Shown here piece after piece: positions 10,456-18,603 of a stretch of DNA of 64,000 nucleotides (position 1 is its first letter; each line of letters starts with the position of its first letter). The DNA is taken from NCBI RefSeq assembly GCF_028368975.1, contig NZ_JAQNDM010000002.1, positions 3,466,425-3,530,424 on the forward strand. Direction: 5' to 3'. The notes beneath the pieces were generated by a model. That model worked only from the letters and a program-made list of their open reading frames with translations, was not told the DNA's origin and did no database searches. Origin of the DNA: Stigmatella ashevillena. Lineage in GTDB: Bacteria; Myxococcota; Myxococcia; Myxococcales; Myxococcaceae. The position numbers and the translations under genes were made by a program.

Positions 10456-10749
10456 ATGGAATGCACCCGCTGTGGCGCCTGCTGCGTCGCGCCCGACATC
10501 GCCGCCCTGGACAAGCCGCTGGGGATGCGCTGCCCCCACCTCTCCGAGGACAACCTCTGCACGGTGTACGACCGGAGGCCCGCGGTCTGCCGCAGCTACC
10601 AGCCCGATGAGGTGTGCCGCCTCATCGAAGCGCCCACCCTGGACGAGCGCGTCCAGAAGTACCTGGACCTCTTCGAACTCGGCGCCGAGGCCGCCTCCGC
10701 CCGGAAGAGGGGCTGCGCTTCCATGCGCCAGGCCCGCGGCTCCCTGTAG
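10456..10749 (+). CDS. YkgJ-family cysteine cluster protein
   Basis: A 97-residue protein opening with CTRCGACC (residues 3-10), followed by Cys26, Cys35, Cys45 and Cys53 in the pattern RCPHLSEDNLCTVYDRRPAVCR. This arrangement is the YkgJ (zinc- or iron-chelating CxxCxxCC) family; members are thought to bind a metal or an iron-sulphur cluster, with no firm biochemical role. A good ribosome site (gggagctgac) precedes the ATG. It lies in a same-strand run between the acetyltransferase and the YheT-like hydrolase, 11 bases before the latter. Confidence 0.82.
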   Translation: MECTRCGACCVAPDIAALDKPLGMRCPHLSEDNLCTVYDRRPAVCRSYQPDEVCRLIEAPTLDERVQKYLDLFELGAEAASARKRGCASMRQARGSL

Positions 10750-10760
10750 ATTGCCGGTCC

Positions 10761-11747
10761 GTGCGATTCCAGCCCACTGAAACCTTCGCTCCCGCCACCC
10801 GATTGGCGTCCCCTCACGCGCAGACCATCTATGCGTCGCTCCTGCGGCCGGACCGCCCCCCTCCGATACACCGTGAGCGCCACGAGCTGTCCGACGGTGA
10901 CTTCGTCGATCTCGATGGCTTCACCAGTCCCCCGGGCGCCCCCCATGTGCTGGTGCTCCACGGCCTGGAGGGCTCGTCCAGATCGGGCTATGTCGCCGCC
11001 ATCCTCCGGGGCGCCGCCGAGCGGGGATGGGGCGCGACCGCCCTCAACTTCCGCTCCTGCAGCGGAGAGCCCAACCGGCTGGCACGCTCGTACCACTCGG
11101 GAGAGATCGGCGATGCGCTCGAGGTGATGAAGCTCCTGCGCCAGAGGAGCTCGGGCCCGCTGTACGCGGCGGGATTCTCCCTGGGCGCCAACGTGCTCTG
11201 CCGACTGCTGGAGGAGACGGGGGCGGACGCGCCGGTGGAGGCCGCGGCGGCCGTCAGCGCCCCGTTTGCCCTCGATGCGTGCTGCCGGAAGATCGACGGC
11301 CCGGGCCCCTTCCAGCTCCTCTACCGGAAGCAGTTCCTGCGCACGCTCAAGCAGAAGGCTCGCGCGAAGCTGCGGCGCTTTCCGGGAGCCTTCGATCGCA
11401 AGGCCATGGAGGCCGCGCATTCCATCCGCGCCTTCGATGACGCCGTCACCGCCCCCTTGCATGGCTTCCGGGATGCGGCCCACTACTACGAGGAGGCATC
11501 CTCAGGGCCCCGGCTCCATGCCATCCGGCGGCCCACCCTGCTGCTGAGCGCCAGCGACGACCCGATGCTGCAAGCCCCTGTGATTCCCCTCGACGCCGCG
11601 GACAACCCCCTGCTGAGCCCCGTGCTGACGGAGTACGGCGGCCACGTGGGCTTCGTTTCTGGCCACTGGCGCGCACCGCATTTCTGGGGAGAGGCCCAGG
11701 TGCTGGCGTTCTTCGACACCTTCGCCCAGGGCGCTCACCCGAAGTAG
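10761..11747 (+). CDS. YheT-family alpha/beta hydrolase
   Basis: A 328-residue hydrolase starting at GTG 10761; the longer in-frame reading overlaps the YkgJ gene and is Arg-rich, so it was rejected. The order of motifs is LVLHGLEGSSRSGY (oxyanion region, about residue 60), the nucleophile elbow GFSLGANVLCRL (Ser near 138), an Asp in SASDDPML and a His in GGHVGF, the catalytic triad of the YheT/ABHD-type family (UPF0017). These are carboxylesterase-like proteins of uncertain physiological substrate. The 3' end overlaps the convergent minus-strand gene by 13 bases. Confidence 0.85.
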   Translation: MRFQPTETFAPATRLASPHAQTIYASLLRPDRPPPIHRERHELSDGDFVDLDGFTSPPGAPHVLVLHGLEGSSRSGYVAAILRGAAERGWGATALNFRSCSGEPNRLARSYHSGEIGDALEVMKLLRQRSSGPLYAAGFSLGANVLCRLLEETGADAPVEAAAAVSAPFALDACCRKIDGPGPFQLLYRKQFLRTLKQKARAKLRRFPGAFDRKAMEAAHSIRAFDDAVTAPLHGFRDAAHYYEEASSGPRLHAIRRPTLLLSASDDPMLQAPVIPLDAADNPLLSPVLTEYGGHVGFVSGHWRAPHFWGEAQVLAFFDTFAQGAHPK

Positions 11748-12364
11748 ACGATGAGCCCCAGCTTGGCGGAGGGCCTGGCATAGAGGAACCGGCCGCCCTG
11801 CGCTTCCAGCGTGCTGAGCTTGGCGAGGAACGGCTCTCCCAGCGACTCCAGGTTGGGCACATCGAGCTGCACCCAGCTCATGCCGCCCCGGACAAAGAAG
11901 GTGTAACGCCCCGGCGCGCCGAGCTCGAAGCCCAGGTGCGCGCTGGCGTAGGAGTAGCCCACGCGATCCATCGTGGGCCCTGGAATCTGAGAGCTGTCCG
12001 ACAGGCGCCGGGTCAGCGCATGGGCATTGCCAGAGAACGCGTGCCCCGCCTCGAAGGTGAGGGAAGGCGAATGCCTCGTCCGCAGCGGCAGCAGCGTCAC
12101 CGCCAGACGGCCGCCCAGGCGCAGACCATTGTGTGCGCCTCCAAGCTGCAACCGCATGTACCGCGAGGGCCAGAACACCGCTGACCATCCCAGCTTCTCC
12201 GGCAGGTTCGCATCGAGCAGAAGGCCAAAGGGTGCCAGCCGCTCTGGGTCCTGAATCCTCCGCCGGAGCTCGTTTCCAAAGGCATGCGTCCGGCTCTCCA
12301 GCGAATGCGCTCTCGGAGCCAGGAGCAAGAGCCCCATCGCGAGAAGCGCGCACATCCCCCTCAT
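11735..12364 (-). CDS. Secreted beta-rich protein of unknown function
   Basis: A 209-residue protein. The ATG at 12364 was chosen because it starts a signal peptide (MRGMCALLAMGLLLLAPRAHS) and is preceded on its strand by a GGAGGGGAGGG ribosome site; the upstream in-frame extension is Arg-rich and unlike a leader. The mature part has repeated amphipathic beta strands (for example RLGGRLAVTLLPL and YTFFVRGGMSWVQLDV) and ends in YFG, suggesting an outer-membrane barrel. No family was recognised. It overlaps the convergent YheT-like gene by 13 bases. Confidence 0.65.
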   Translation of the reverse strand: MRGMCALLAMGLLLLAPRAHSLESRTHAFGNELRRRIQDPERLAPFGLLLDANLPEKLGWSAVFWPSRYMRLQLGGAHNGLRLGGRLAVTLLPLRTRHSPSLTFEAGHAFSGNAHALTRRLSDSSQIPGPTMDRVGYSYASAHLGFELGAPGRYTFFVRGGMSWVQLDVPNLESLGEPFLAKLSTLEAQGGRFLYARPSAKLGLIVYFG

Positions 12365-12963
12365 GCTCGCCCTCCCCTCCGTACGTGAGAGCAGCCGGTC
12401 CCAACGAGCGTGCTTCCTCGCCAAGTACCGGCTCTCCGTCCCCACCCGTCGCCACTCACCCGAGCCGTCCCTGCTCAACCCCCCGCCCGTCCATCCCCCC
12501 CAACATCATTCCCCCCGTACCGCGACTGCCTTTCCCCCCGACCAACCCCACTCCCCCCGACCGCCCCCCTGCCCCGCCCGTCCTGCTGACTGCCCCGTCC
12601 CGCCCGTCCCCGTCCTGCCCTGCCCCGTCCCGCCCGTCCTGCTGACTGCCCCGTCCCGCCCGTCCCCGTCCTGCCCTGCCCCGTCCCGCCCGTCCTGCTG
12701 ACTGCCCCGCCCTGCCCCGTCCCGCCCGCCCTGCCCCGTCCCGCCCACGCCTCTGTCCATAGCATTCGGCGTGCCGAGGCTTTCCAGCGCCGCTGTCCTG
12801 AGTTATTTCAAATGGTTACGCCTCATTTCCCCTGGAAAGGGGCGGGCCACGAATCCTGGCTCCGGAAAAATCTCCCGTGCCTCCATTCCCCTCTGGAAAA
12901 AAGAGGGGGGCCGCACCGGGCCAGAAAAGCGCCGGCCAACCTGGGCCGCGTTAGAACGAGGCC
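12365..12963. other. Gene-free 600-bp intergenic stretch with pyrimidine-rich tract
   Basis: No credible gene fits here; the open frames on both strands are low-complexity Pro/Ser or Gly/Arg shadows. The first 110 bases hold the ribosome site and presumably the promoter of the minus-strand gene. From about 12475 to 12760 the plus strand is almost pure C and T and contains the tandem repeat listed separately. From 12790 to 12963 composition returns towards normal, with runs of A (for example near 12866 and 12897), and probably carries the promoter of the next gene. Confidence 0.7.
12588..12755. repeat. 56-bp C-rich tandem repeat in a polypyrimidine tract
   Basis: A 56-base unit beginning gactgccccgtcccgcc and ending tcctgct is present as two exact consecutive copies (12588-12643 and 12644-12699). 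A degenerate third copy starts with the same gactgcccc at 12700 and decays by about 12755; a truncated piece of the unit's 3' end (gccccgcccgtcctgct) precedes the first copy at 12571. The unit is itself built from cccgtcc/cccgccc sub-repeats. Since 56 is not a multiple of three, it does not encode a repeat peptide. Confidence 0.85.
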
Positions 12964-13437
12964 ATGTCCCGCCTCCCTCCATGTGGGCTCTATCGCACCC
13001 GGCAAGCCCTCGGCCCCCACATCCCTGAAGGGCGTCTGGTCTACTTCCACAACCACGGAGACCCAGGGCCTGGGCTCTACCTGCCCAGCGGGTGGACCCA
13101 GAACCGGGCCCACTGGCACACGCGGGGGACGACGCTCCCAGCCCCAGACTGGGCCGAGCACCTCGAGCCCCTTCTGGACGAGGGCTTCTACCGCGTCCTC
13201 GAGCCCTTCTTCTGTTGTGAGAAGCACTGCCAGAACTTCGAGGAGGAGCAGCTCGTGCAGCTCGGTTACAACGGCTCGGCCGAGCCCATCCTCTTTGTTC
13301 CCGAGTGGGGCACCGCAGGCCTGACCTTTCCCACCACGGGGACACTGGTGGAGCGGGAGCGTCTGAAGCGGCTCGCGCCCCTCAAGGTCCACCCGTCTGA
13401 AGAGGAACGCGCCAGCGGCACCGCCCCCCTTCATTAA
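12964..13437 (+). CDS. Hypothetical protein with clustered cysteines
   Basis: A 157-residue soluble protein of no recognised family. It opens with a Leu/His/Gly-rich segment (VYFHNHGDPGPGLYL), and contains a short cysteine/histidine group FFCCEKHCQNF near residues 82-92 that could bind a metal. Codon use matches the neighbours (strong G/C in third position), which supports it being a real gene. The ATG at 12964 lacks an obvious Shine-Dalgarno; a downstream start is possible. It converges with the anti-sigma gene, 18 bases away. Confidence 0.6.
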   Translation: MSRLPPCGLYRTRQALGPHIPEGRLVYFHNHGDPGPGLYLPSGWTQNRAHWHTRGTTLPAPDWAEHLEPLLDEGFYRVLEPFFCCEKHCQNFEEEQLVQLGYNGSAEPILFVPEWGTAGLTFPTTGTLVERERLKRLAPLKVHPSEEERASGTAPLH

Positions 13438-13455
13438 TCAGGAAAGAAGGCGGCC

Positions 13456-14202
13456 CTACTTCGCCGGGGTCAACGTCACCTGCGTCTCTCCCAGCAGTTG
13501 GCCCCGCGCATCCGTGAAGCGTGCCCGTACCTCGATGGGCTTGGACAACCAGCCGCCCTGCACCGGCGTGCTGTAGGCCAGGGGCACATCCACGCCCGCC
13601 GACACCGGCACCGGCTCCCCCTCCTGCGGGAAGAACTGAAGCATTTCCCCCGAGGGCGCCCGGCTGGCCACCGACAACCGCGCCTGCTCCGGGGCCGTGT
13701 AGCTGAACTGCACCGCCGCCCCTTCGGGGCACGCCAGCACGCCTCCGGGCGAGGCCTCCCCGGCCACCTTTCCATCGGAGGCGATGCAGAACGCACGCAC
13801 CCCGAACGCCTTGCCCTCGGCGCCCTTGCGCGCCTGCCACCCTTCGTCGCCCTGTCCCCCTTGGCCCTTCGGGAGCACCACCACCGCCACCGCCGCCGCC
13901 GCCGCCGCCGCCATGGGCAACGCCACCTTCCACCAACTCCAGAAGGCAAAGCGCTCCGGCGCGGCGGCCCGCTGCGCGCCCTTCAACCGCTCCAGGAGCT
14001 GCGCCTCCAGCAGCCGCTCGCGGCCCTGGGGCAACACCCGCTTCTCCAAGGAGGACTCCACCCGCGAGAGCCGCTCATAGGCCGTGCCACACGAGACACA
14101 TGCCTTCGCATGCGCACGCAACCGCGCGTGTTCCCCTGCCTCCAACTCCCCCAGAAACAGCGCCTGAAGCGCCGTCTTCGCCTCCCCGTTCTCGCACGTC
14201 AT
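13456..14202 (-). CDS. Zinc-finger anti-sigma factor-like membrane protein
   Basis: A 248-residue protein with an N-terminal zinc-binding anti-sigma motif (HAKACVSC, residues 30-37, within the usual His-x3-Cys-x2-Cys pattern), one membrane helix rich in alanine (about residues 90-110, ALPMAAAAAAAVAVVVLP), and an extracytoplasmic C-terminal domain of about 135 residues. The layout matches ECF anti-sigma factors that hold a sigma factor at the membrane until an envelope signal arrives. It overlaps the sigma gene by four bases (ATGA), so the pair is translationally coupled. The sensory domain was not recognised. Confidence 0.82.
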   Translation of the reverse strand: MTCENGEAKTALQALFLGELEAGEHARLRAHAKACVSCGTAYERLSRVESSLEKRVLPQGRERLLEAQLLERLKGAQRAAAPERFAFWSWWKVALPMAAAAAAAVAVVVLPKGQGGQGDEGWQARKGAEGKAFGVRAFCIASDGKVAGEASPGGVLACPEGAAVQFSYTAPEQARLSVASRAPSGEMLQFFPQEGEPVPVSAGVDVPLAYSTPVQGGWLSKPIEVRARFTDARGQLLGETQVTLTPAK

Positions 14203-14864
14203 CCGTCGCCCCTTCTCTTCAAGAAGCCCCAGCCTTTCGCCCGGATACCCTGCAGGTACCCACGCTCCTGCAAAAACTCGAGCAGCCGCTGCTTGAGCCC
14301 TTTCTCCCGCCGGCGCACTTGGATGCGCGTCAGGCCCACCCGCTCCGCGGCGCTCTCCTGCGCCAGCCCTTCTGAAAAACGCAGCTCGAACAGCGCCCGC
14401 TCCTGCTCGGAGAGCCCTTGCTTGAAGTCACTCAGCAGCGCTTCCACCTCGCGGTCTTCCAGCAGCTGCTCCAGGTTCTCCGCCGTCCCCTCGGCGCCCG
14501 ACTCCCAGTCGAGCGCGCTGTCCTCATGCTGGGGGCCCAGCCCCGCCACCTCTTCCCGCGAGCGCATCTCCTCGAGCACCACATTGCGCGCGATGCCCAT
14601 GAGGAACTGCCCATAAGGACGCACCCCGTCGTAGGCCAGACGCGTCCGGGGTTCGAAGGCTCGGGCAAAAGTCTCCAGCACCGTGTTCTCCACCTCGAGG
14701 GCACTTCGAAGATGGGAGAATCCCCGCCCACGGAAGGCGGCTCCCCGGAGCATCCGGGCCAGCCACTCCGCATGTGCGCGGAATACATCCCCGAGCACGT
14801 CCGGTGCGCCCTCCCGGAAGCGCCGCAATCGCTCCTGGTCCCACTCCCACGCCATTCCCGCCAC
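14199..14864 (-). CDS. ECF-like RNA polymerase sigma factor
   Basis: A 221-residue sigma-70 family protein of ECF size. Region 2 is seen around residues 25-105 (FRAHAEWLARML ... GQFLMGIARNVVLEEMRSRE), and region 4 with its helix-turn-helix around 150-205 (LSEQERALFELRFSEGLAQESAA then RVGLTRIQVRRREKGL). It is co-expressed with an anti-sigma factor and points away from the caspase operon across a 133-bp divergent intergenic region, so that operon is a plausible target. I could not confidently identify its promoter motif. Confidence 0.85.
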   Translation of the reverse strand: MAGMAWEWDQERLRRFREGAPDVLGDVFRAHAEWLARMLRGAAFRGRGFSHLRSALEVENTVLETFARAFEPRTRLAYDGVRPYGQFLMGIARNVVLEEMRSREEVAGLGPQHEDSALDWESGAEGTAENLEQLLEDREVEALLSDFKQGLSEQERALFELRFSEGLAQESAAERVGLTRIQVRRREKGLKQRLLEFLQERGYLQGIRAKGWGFLKRRGDG

Positions 14865-14997
14865 ATACAGCGGCGTTCACCTGCCGTCACCTCTCCTTGT
14901 CAGAAGCCGGCCCGGCTGGATCGTTCACCCTCGACCATGGCACTCTGAGGCCCCTGAATCCTGCCGTGGGGGCGGCCGGCCCTCCTACATACGTGCC

Positions 14998-16278
14998 ATG
15001 CACTTTCCCTATCGCTTCCTTGCGTCCCGCTGCGCCTTGCTGCTGCTGGGATGGGGATTGGCCCTGCCAGGAGCCGCCTGGGCGGCCTCCCCTGGGAAGA
15101 CCACCTACGCCCTCATTGTCGCCAACAACGCCAGCCTGGACCCGAAGCAGGCGGCCTTGCGTTACGCGGACGATGATGGGGCGCGCTACTACGAGTTCTT
15201 CGCGCCCCAGGCCCAGGAGACCGTGCTGCTGAGCGTCCTGGACGAGGAGACGCAGGGGCGCCACCCGGGAGTGGCCTCGCGCGCCCGGCCTCCCACCCGG
15301 TCCGCCCTGTTGGAGGCCCTGCGGCAGCTCAACACCCGCATGGCCGCCGACAAGGCCGCTGGGCTCACCCCGGTGCTCTATTTCATCTTCACCGGCCACG
15401 GGCAGCGCGGGGCCGCCGGAGAGGGCTCGGTGAACCTGCTGGACGGCCCGTTCAGCCGCACGGACCTCTACAAGCACGTCATCGCCCCCAGCACCGCAGG
15501 CTTCCTCCACCTCATCGTGGATGCGTGCGACTCATACTTCTTCGTCAACTCGCGAGGGACGCTGCCGGTGGGGCCGGCCCTGGGGGCAACGGTGACCCAG
15601 CACCTGGCCTCGCGCGAGTTGGAGCGCTACCCCCATGTCGGCGTGGTGTTGTCCACCTCCAAGGCCCAGGAGAGCCACGAGTGGAGCGCCATCTCCTCGG
15701 GCGTCTTCAGCCACCAGGTGCGCTCGGCCCTGGCGGGCGCGGCGGACGTGAACGCCGACGGGCGCGTGGAGTACTCGGAGCTGATGGCCTTCATCGCCTC
15801 CGCCAGCCAGGGCGTGGAGGACGTGCGGGGCCGGCTGGACATCTTCGCGCGGCCGCCCCTGCTAGACCGCAGCGCCCCCTTGAGCGATCTCGCCCAGAAG
15901 TCGGGCCTGGGCTACCTCCTGATCCCGGAGGGGGTGGGCGGCAGGATGTGGGTGGAGGACACGCGGGGTGTCCGCCTGGCCGAGTTCCACAAGGAGCGCG
16001 AGCGCGCGCTGGTGCTCGGCCTGCCCGTGGGCCGGGGCTACTACCTGCGAATCCCGGGACAGGAGGCCCGCTTCACCCTCCAGCGGGGGCGCGAGGTGGT
16101 GGACGCGGGGGCCCTCACCTGGACGGCCCTGTCGGTCGCCAGCCGCGGCGCCCTGGAGGATGCCTTCCGGGACCACCTCTTCGGCGTGGCGTTCGGGCCG
16201 CGCTTCTACAGCGGCTACGTGGCGAGCGCCGGCATGGCGCCCGTGCCCCTCTATCCAGGCCCCGACCTCTCCCCATGA
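14998..16278 (+). CDS. Secreted caspase-like peptidase (family C14)
   Basis: A 426-residue protein with a signal peptide (about residues 1-30, cleaved after AAWA) followed by a caspase fold. The catalytic dyad is visible: His134 in FIFTGHGQRG and Cys177 in LIVDACDS. Residues 250-261 (DVNADGRVEYSE) fit a canonical EF-hand calcium loop, a feature shared with many bacterial caspase homologues. The C-terminal 150 residues are an unrecognised domain. The ATG at 14998 was chosen because it begins the signal peptide; the upstream in-frame reading overlaps the sigma gene. It is the first gene of a three-gene coupled operon. Confidence 0.85.
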   Translation: MHFPYRFLASRCALLLLGWGLALPGAAWAASPGKTTYALIVANNASLDPKQAALRYADDDGARYYEFFAPQAQETVLLSVLDEETQGRHPGVASRARPPTRSALLEALRQLNTRMAADKAAGLTPVLYFIFTGHGQRGAAGEGSVNLLDGPFSRTDLYKHVIAPSTAGFLHLIVDACDSYFFVNSRGTLPVGPALGATVTQHLASRELERYPHVGVVLSTSKAQESHEWSAISSGVFSHQVRSALAGAADVNADGRVEYSELMAFIASASQGVEDVRGRLDIFARPPLLDRSAPLSDLAQKSGLGYLLIPEGVGGRMWVEDTRGVRLAEFHKERERALVLGLPVGRGYYLRIPGQEARFTLQRGREVVDAGALTWTALSVASRGALEDAFRDHLFGVAFGPRFYSGYVASAGMAPVPLYPGPDLSP

Positions 16279-17033
16279 TGGTCCTCTCAATCGCGCTGCT
16301 GCTGACGCTGGGCAACCAGCCCCCGAAGGTGCCCTGCCAGGGCGAACGCCTGGCGCTCGTTCCCTTCGACACCCTGGCCGTGGCGCGCCCCGAGGCCCGG
16401 CGCATGGAAGATGCGGTCCGGCGCGCGGTGGCCCGGACCGCGAACACGTGCCTGGACCCGCGCCAGCAGACGGTGGAGGAGCTTCAGGCCCGGGGGGGAC
16501 AATTGGCCCCGTGCCTGGACGCAGCCTGCCGCACCACCCAGGTGAAGAACTTTGGCGCGCAGTGGCTGGTACGAGGGCGGGTGCTGGGGCTCGGCGGCGA
16601 GCGCACGGTGGCGCTGGTGCTCGTGGGGCCCGATGGACAGGAGCGCCGCAGTGCCTTCACGCTGCCCAAGGAGGAAGCGGGCACCGAGAATGCCGCAGCG
16701 CAGGCCTTCGCCTCCCTGTGGGAGGGACGGCTCCCCCCTGCCGCACAGCGGGTGGAGAAGCAGCGGCGAGGGCCCTGGCCCAAGGTGCTCATGGGCGCGG
16801 GGGCGGTGGCGCTGGCGGCGGGGGTAGGTTTTGGCCTGGCGGCACGTTCCACGGAGAACCGTCTCTCCGAGGGCAACGGAGGCTGCACGGGCGAGGGAGA
16901 GGCCCTGCGAGACTGCTTCGCGGATGGGCTGAGCAAGGGCAAGAAGCAGAGCCGCGTCGCCAACGGCTTGCTCGGCGCAGGGGCACTGTTGGGGGCGGGG
17001 GGCGCCCTCTTCTTCGTTTGGGAGCTGCCATGA
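16275..17033 (+). CDS. Membrane protein of unknown function in the caspase operon
   Basis: A 252-residue protein starting at ATGATG, overlapping the caspase stop. It has a short N-terminal hydrophobic leader, a central domain (about residues 20-150) opening with ERLALVPFDTLAVARPEA, and two C-terminal hydrophobic segments (about 172-190 and 228-250). The central part resembles proteins that define a periplasmic alpha/beta domain similar to TolB-N or curli-type lipoproteins only loosely, so no family is assigned. Position and translational coupling suggest it anchors or controls the secreted caspase. Confidence 0.72.
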   Translation: MMVLSIALLLTLGNQPPKVPCQGERLALVPFDTLAVARPEARRMEDAVRRAVARTANTCLDPRQQTVEELQARGGQLAPCLDAACRTTQVKNFGAQWLVRGRVLGLGGERTVALVLVGPDGQERRSAFTLPKEEAGTENAAAQAFASLWEGRLPPAAQRVEKQRRGPWPKVLMGAGAVALAAGVGFGLAARSTENRLSEGNGGCTGEGEALRDCFADGLSKGKKQSRVANGLLGAGALLGAGGALFFVWELP

Positions 17034-18136
17034 ACGCACGCTGGAGATTCCAGGGGTTGCTGCTGCTCTGCGGGTTGGGAGGCATGGCCTGCCTCTTTGA
17101 TCCCAACTTCGCCCGCTTCGAGAAGTGCGGCGCCAACAACACCTGCAACAGTGGCTACTCCTGCTTTCAGGAAGAGGGGGTCTGCCTGCCGGACTGTGGT
17201 TTCCAGGACCGCTGTCCTGGTGACGAGCCGCCTCCCAACGTACCGCCGGACGCGGGGCAGAACGAGGACGGAGGCACCGACGCGGGCACCGACGCGGGAG
17301 TGGATGGAGGCACCGATGCAGGCCCCCCCACGGTGAAGCCCTTGATTTGGATCACCCGGACCCTGCCCTTGGCCACCGAGGAAGTGCCCTACGCCCAACG
17401 GCTGTATGTGGAAGGAGGCACCCCTCCCTACTCCTTCACGGCCGTGGGCTCCTTGCCCAGGAACTTCGGCATCAGCGGAGCCTTCCTCCAAGGCAACCCC
17501 GCGGACGTGGGGTCCTCCGGCGTCGCGATCCGGGTCACCGACTCGGCCACCCCTCCCTCAAGCACGCAGGAGGAGTTCACCCTGGAGGTGCGTCCCCTGC
17601 TCCGGCTGGCCGGGCCCGGAGTCCTCGCGCATGGCTACACCAGCACGGCCTACACGGAGCGCATCTCCGCCACGGGAGGCACGCCTCCTTATAAGTTCAC
17701 GATGGACCAGGGCAGCGTCCTCCCCCCGAATCTCTCCCTCGGGTCCGATGGAACCCTCACGGGCACCCCTACCGCCGCCACAGGGCAGAAGTCCTACTGG
17801 GTGCGGGTCACCGACTCGGGAACGCCTCCGCAGACAGTGCCCCGGAACCTGTTGCTCGAACTCAAGCTCCAGCAGATTCTGACGGCGGAGATAGCCAACC
17901 AGTCCGTCCCGGACGGCCGGGTCGGAACGGAGTACAACTACACCTTCAAGATCTCGAATGGCGTCACGCCGACTTGGACCCTGAAGAATAATGGCCCCCT
18001 TCCCGCGGGCATGACGTTCGATGCGGCGACGGCCACCCTCAAAGGCACCCCGAGCCAGAAGACCACCGTGACGTTCACCATCGTCGCGTCAGGGCTCCTG
18101 TCCCTCGACAAGAGCTTCACGGTGACGATCCACTGA
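17030..18136 (+). CDS. Putative-Ig-domain lipoprotein in the caspase operon
   Basis: A 368-residue surface lipoprotein. The lipobox LGGMAC (Cys21) follows a signal peptide; the next 50 residues are Cys-rich (CGANNTCNSGYSCF and CLPDCGFQDRC), then a low-complexity DAGTDAG-type linker (about 75-100). Three putative-Ig (He_PIG-like) repeats follow, each with the GGTPPYSF/LPxGMTF/LxGTP pattern. Such modules usually mediate binding at the cell surface. It overlaps the preceding gene by four bases and ends the operon. Confidence 0.82.
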   Translation: MNARWRFQGLLLLCGLGGMACLFDPNFARFEKCGANNTCNSGYSCFQEEGVCLPDCGFQDRCPGDEPPPNVPPDAGQNEDGGTDAGTDAGVDGGTDAGPPTVKPLIWITRTLPLATEEVPYAQRLYVEGGTPPYSFTAVGSLPRNFGISGAFLQGNPADVGSSGVAIRVTDSATPPSSTQEEFTLEVRPLLRLAGPGVLAHGYTSTAYTERISATGGTPPYKFTMDQGSVLPPNLSLGSDGTLTGTPTAATGQKSYWVRVTDSGTPPQTVPRNLLLELKLQQILTAEIANQSVPDGRVGTEYNYTFKISNGVTPTWTLKNNGPLPAGMTFDAATATLKGTPSQKTTVTFTIVASGLLSLDKSFTVTIH

Positions 18137-18148
18137 GGACCGGAGCGC

Positions 18149-18556
18149 TCAGGCCTGCCCCACCGGAGGACGGAACACCCGGAGCAGGTGGTGGGCCAGC
18201 ACCTCGCCAACGGCCTGCTTGAGCGCATTCAGGAGCCGGTGGAGCCCCTCGGTCGAGTCATCGCGCACCTCGAGCACCCGCTCGTGGCTTCCATCGAAGA
18301 CGCGCAGGCTGCCCGGAACGAGCGCGATGACGGCTTGAGCGGGGTAGCGCTTGCGCAGCAGGGCCAGGAACAGCGGATGGTCCTCGTCGGGTCGGCGCAG
18401 GTCCACCACGACGACTGCGGGGGGTGAAGAGGCCAGGGAGGCAAGCGCCGCGTCGGCGTCCTCGGCTGCCCCCACGGCGAGCTCCGGATCCGAGAGGAAC
18501 CGCAGGAGCAATTCGCGCGAGGCGCGATGCGGGCTGACGACGAGGACATGGCGCAT
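18149..18556 (-). CDS. Degenerate response-regulator receiver domain protein
   Basis: A 135-residue single-domain protein with receiver-like topology. Asp52 in AVVVVDLRRPDED is in the phospho-acceptor position, but the acidic pair normally found after beta-1 is replaced by Ser-Pro (VLVVSPHR), and the conserved Lys near the C-terminus is not seen. It may therefore not be phosphorylated by the usual chemistry. It lies 47 bases downstream of rmuC on the same strand and is probably co-transcribed with it. Confidence 0.65.
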   Translation of the reverse strand: MRHVLVVSPHRASRELLLRFLSDPELAVGAAEDADAALASLASSPPAVVVVDLRRPDEDHPLFLALLRKRYPAQAVIALVPGSLRVFDGSHERVLEVRDDSTEGLHRLLNALKQAVGEVLAHHLLRVFRPPVGQA

Positions 18557-18603
18557 GGTCCGTGGCAGGTATCCGAAGCCCCGGAGGGCGGCAAGCCTGC
18601 CGT

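Noticed and set aside
12571-12755. CRISPR array
   Set aside because: The repeats are directly adjacent with no unique spacers and no cas genes are present.
12475-12765. Open frames on both strands across the C-rich tract
   Set aside because: Pro/Ser/Arg or Gly/Arg low-complexity translations that follow the 56-bp repeat; the unit length is not a multiple of three.
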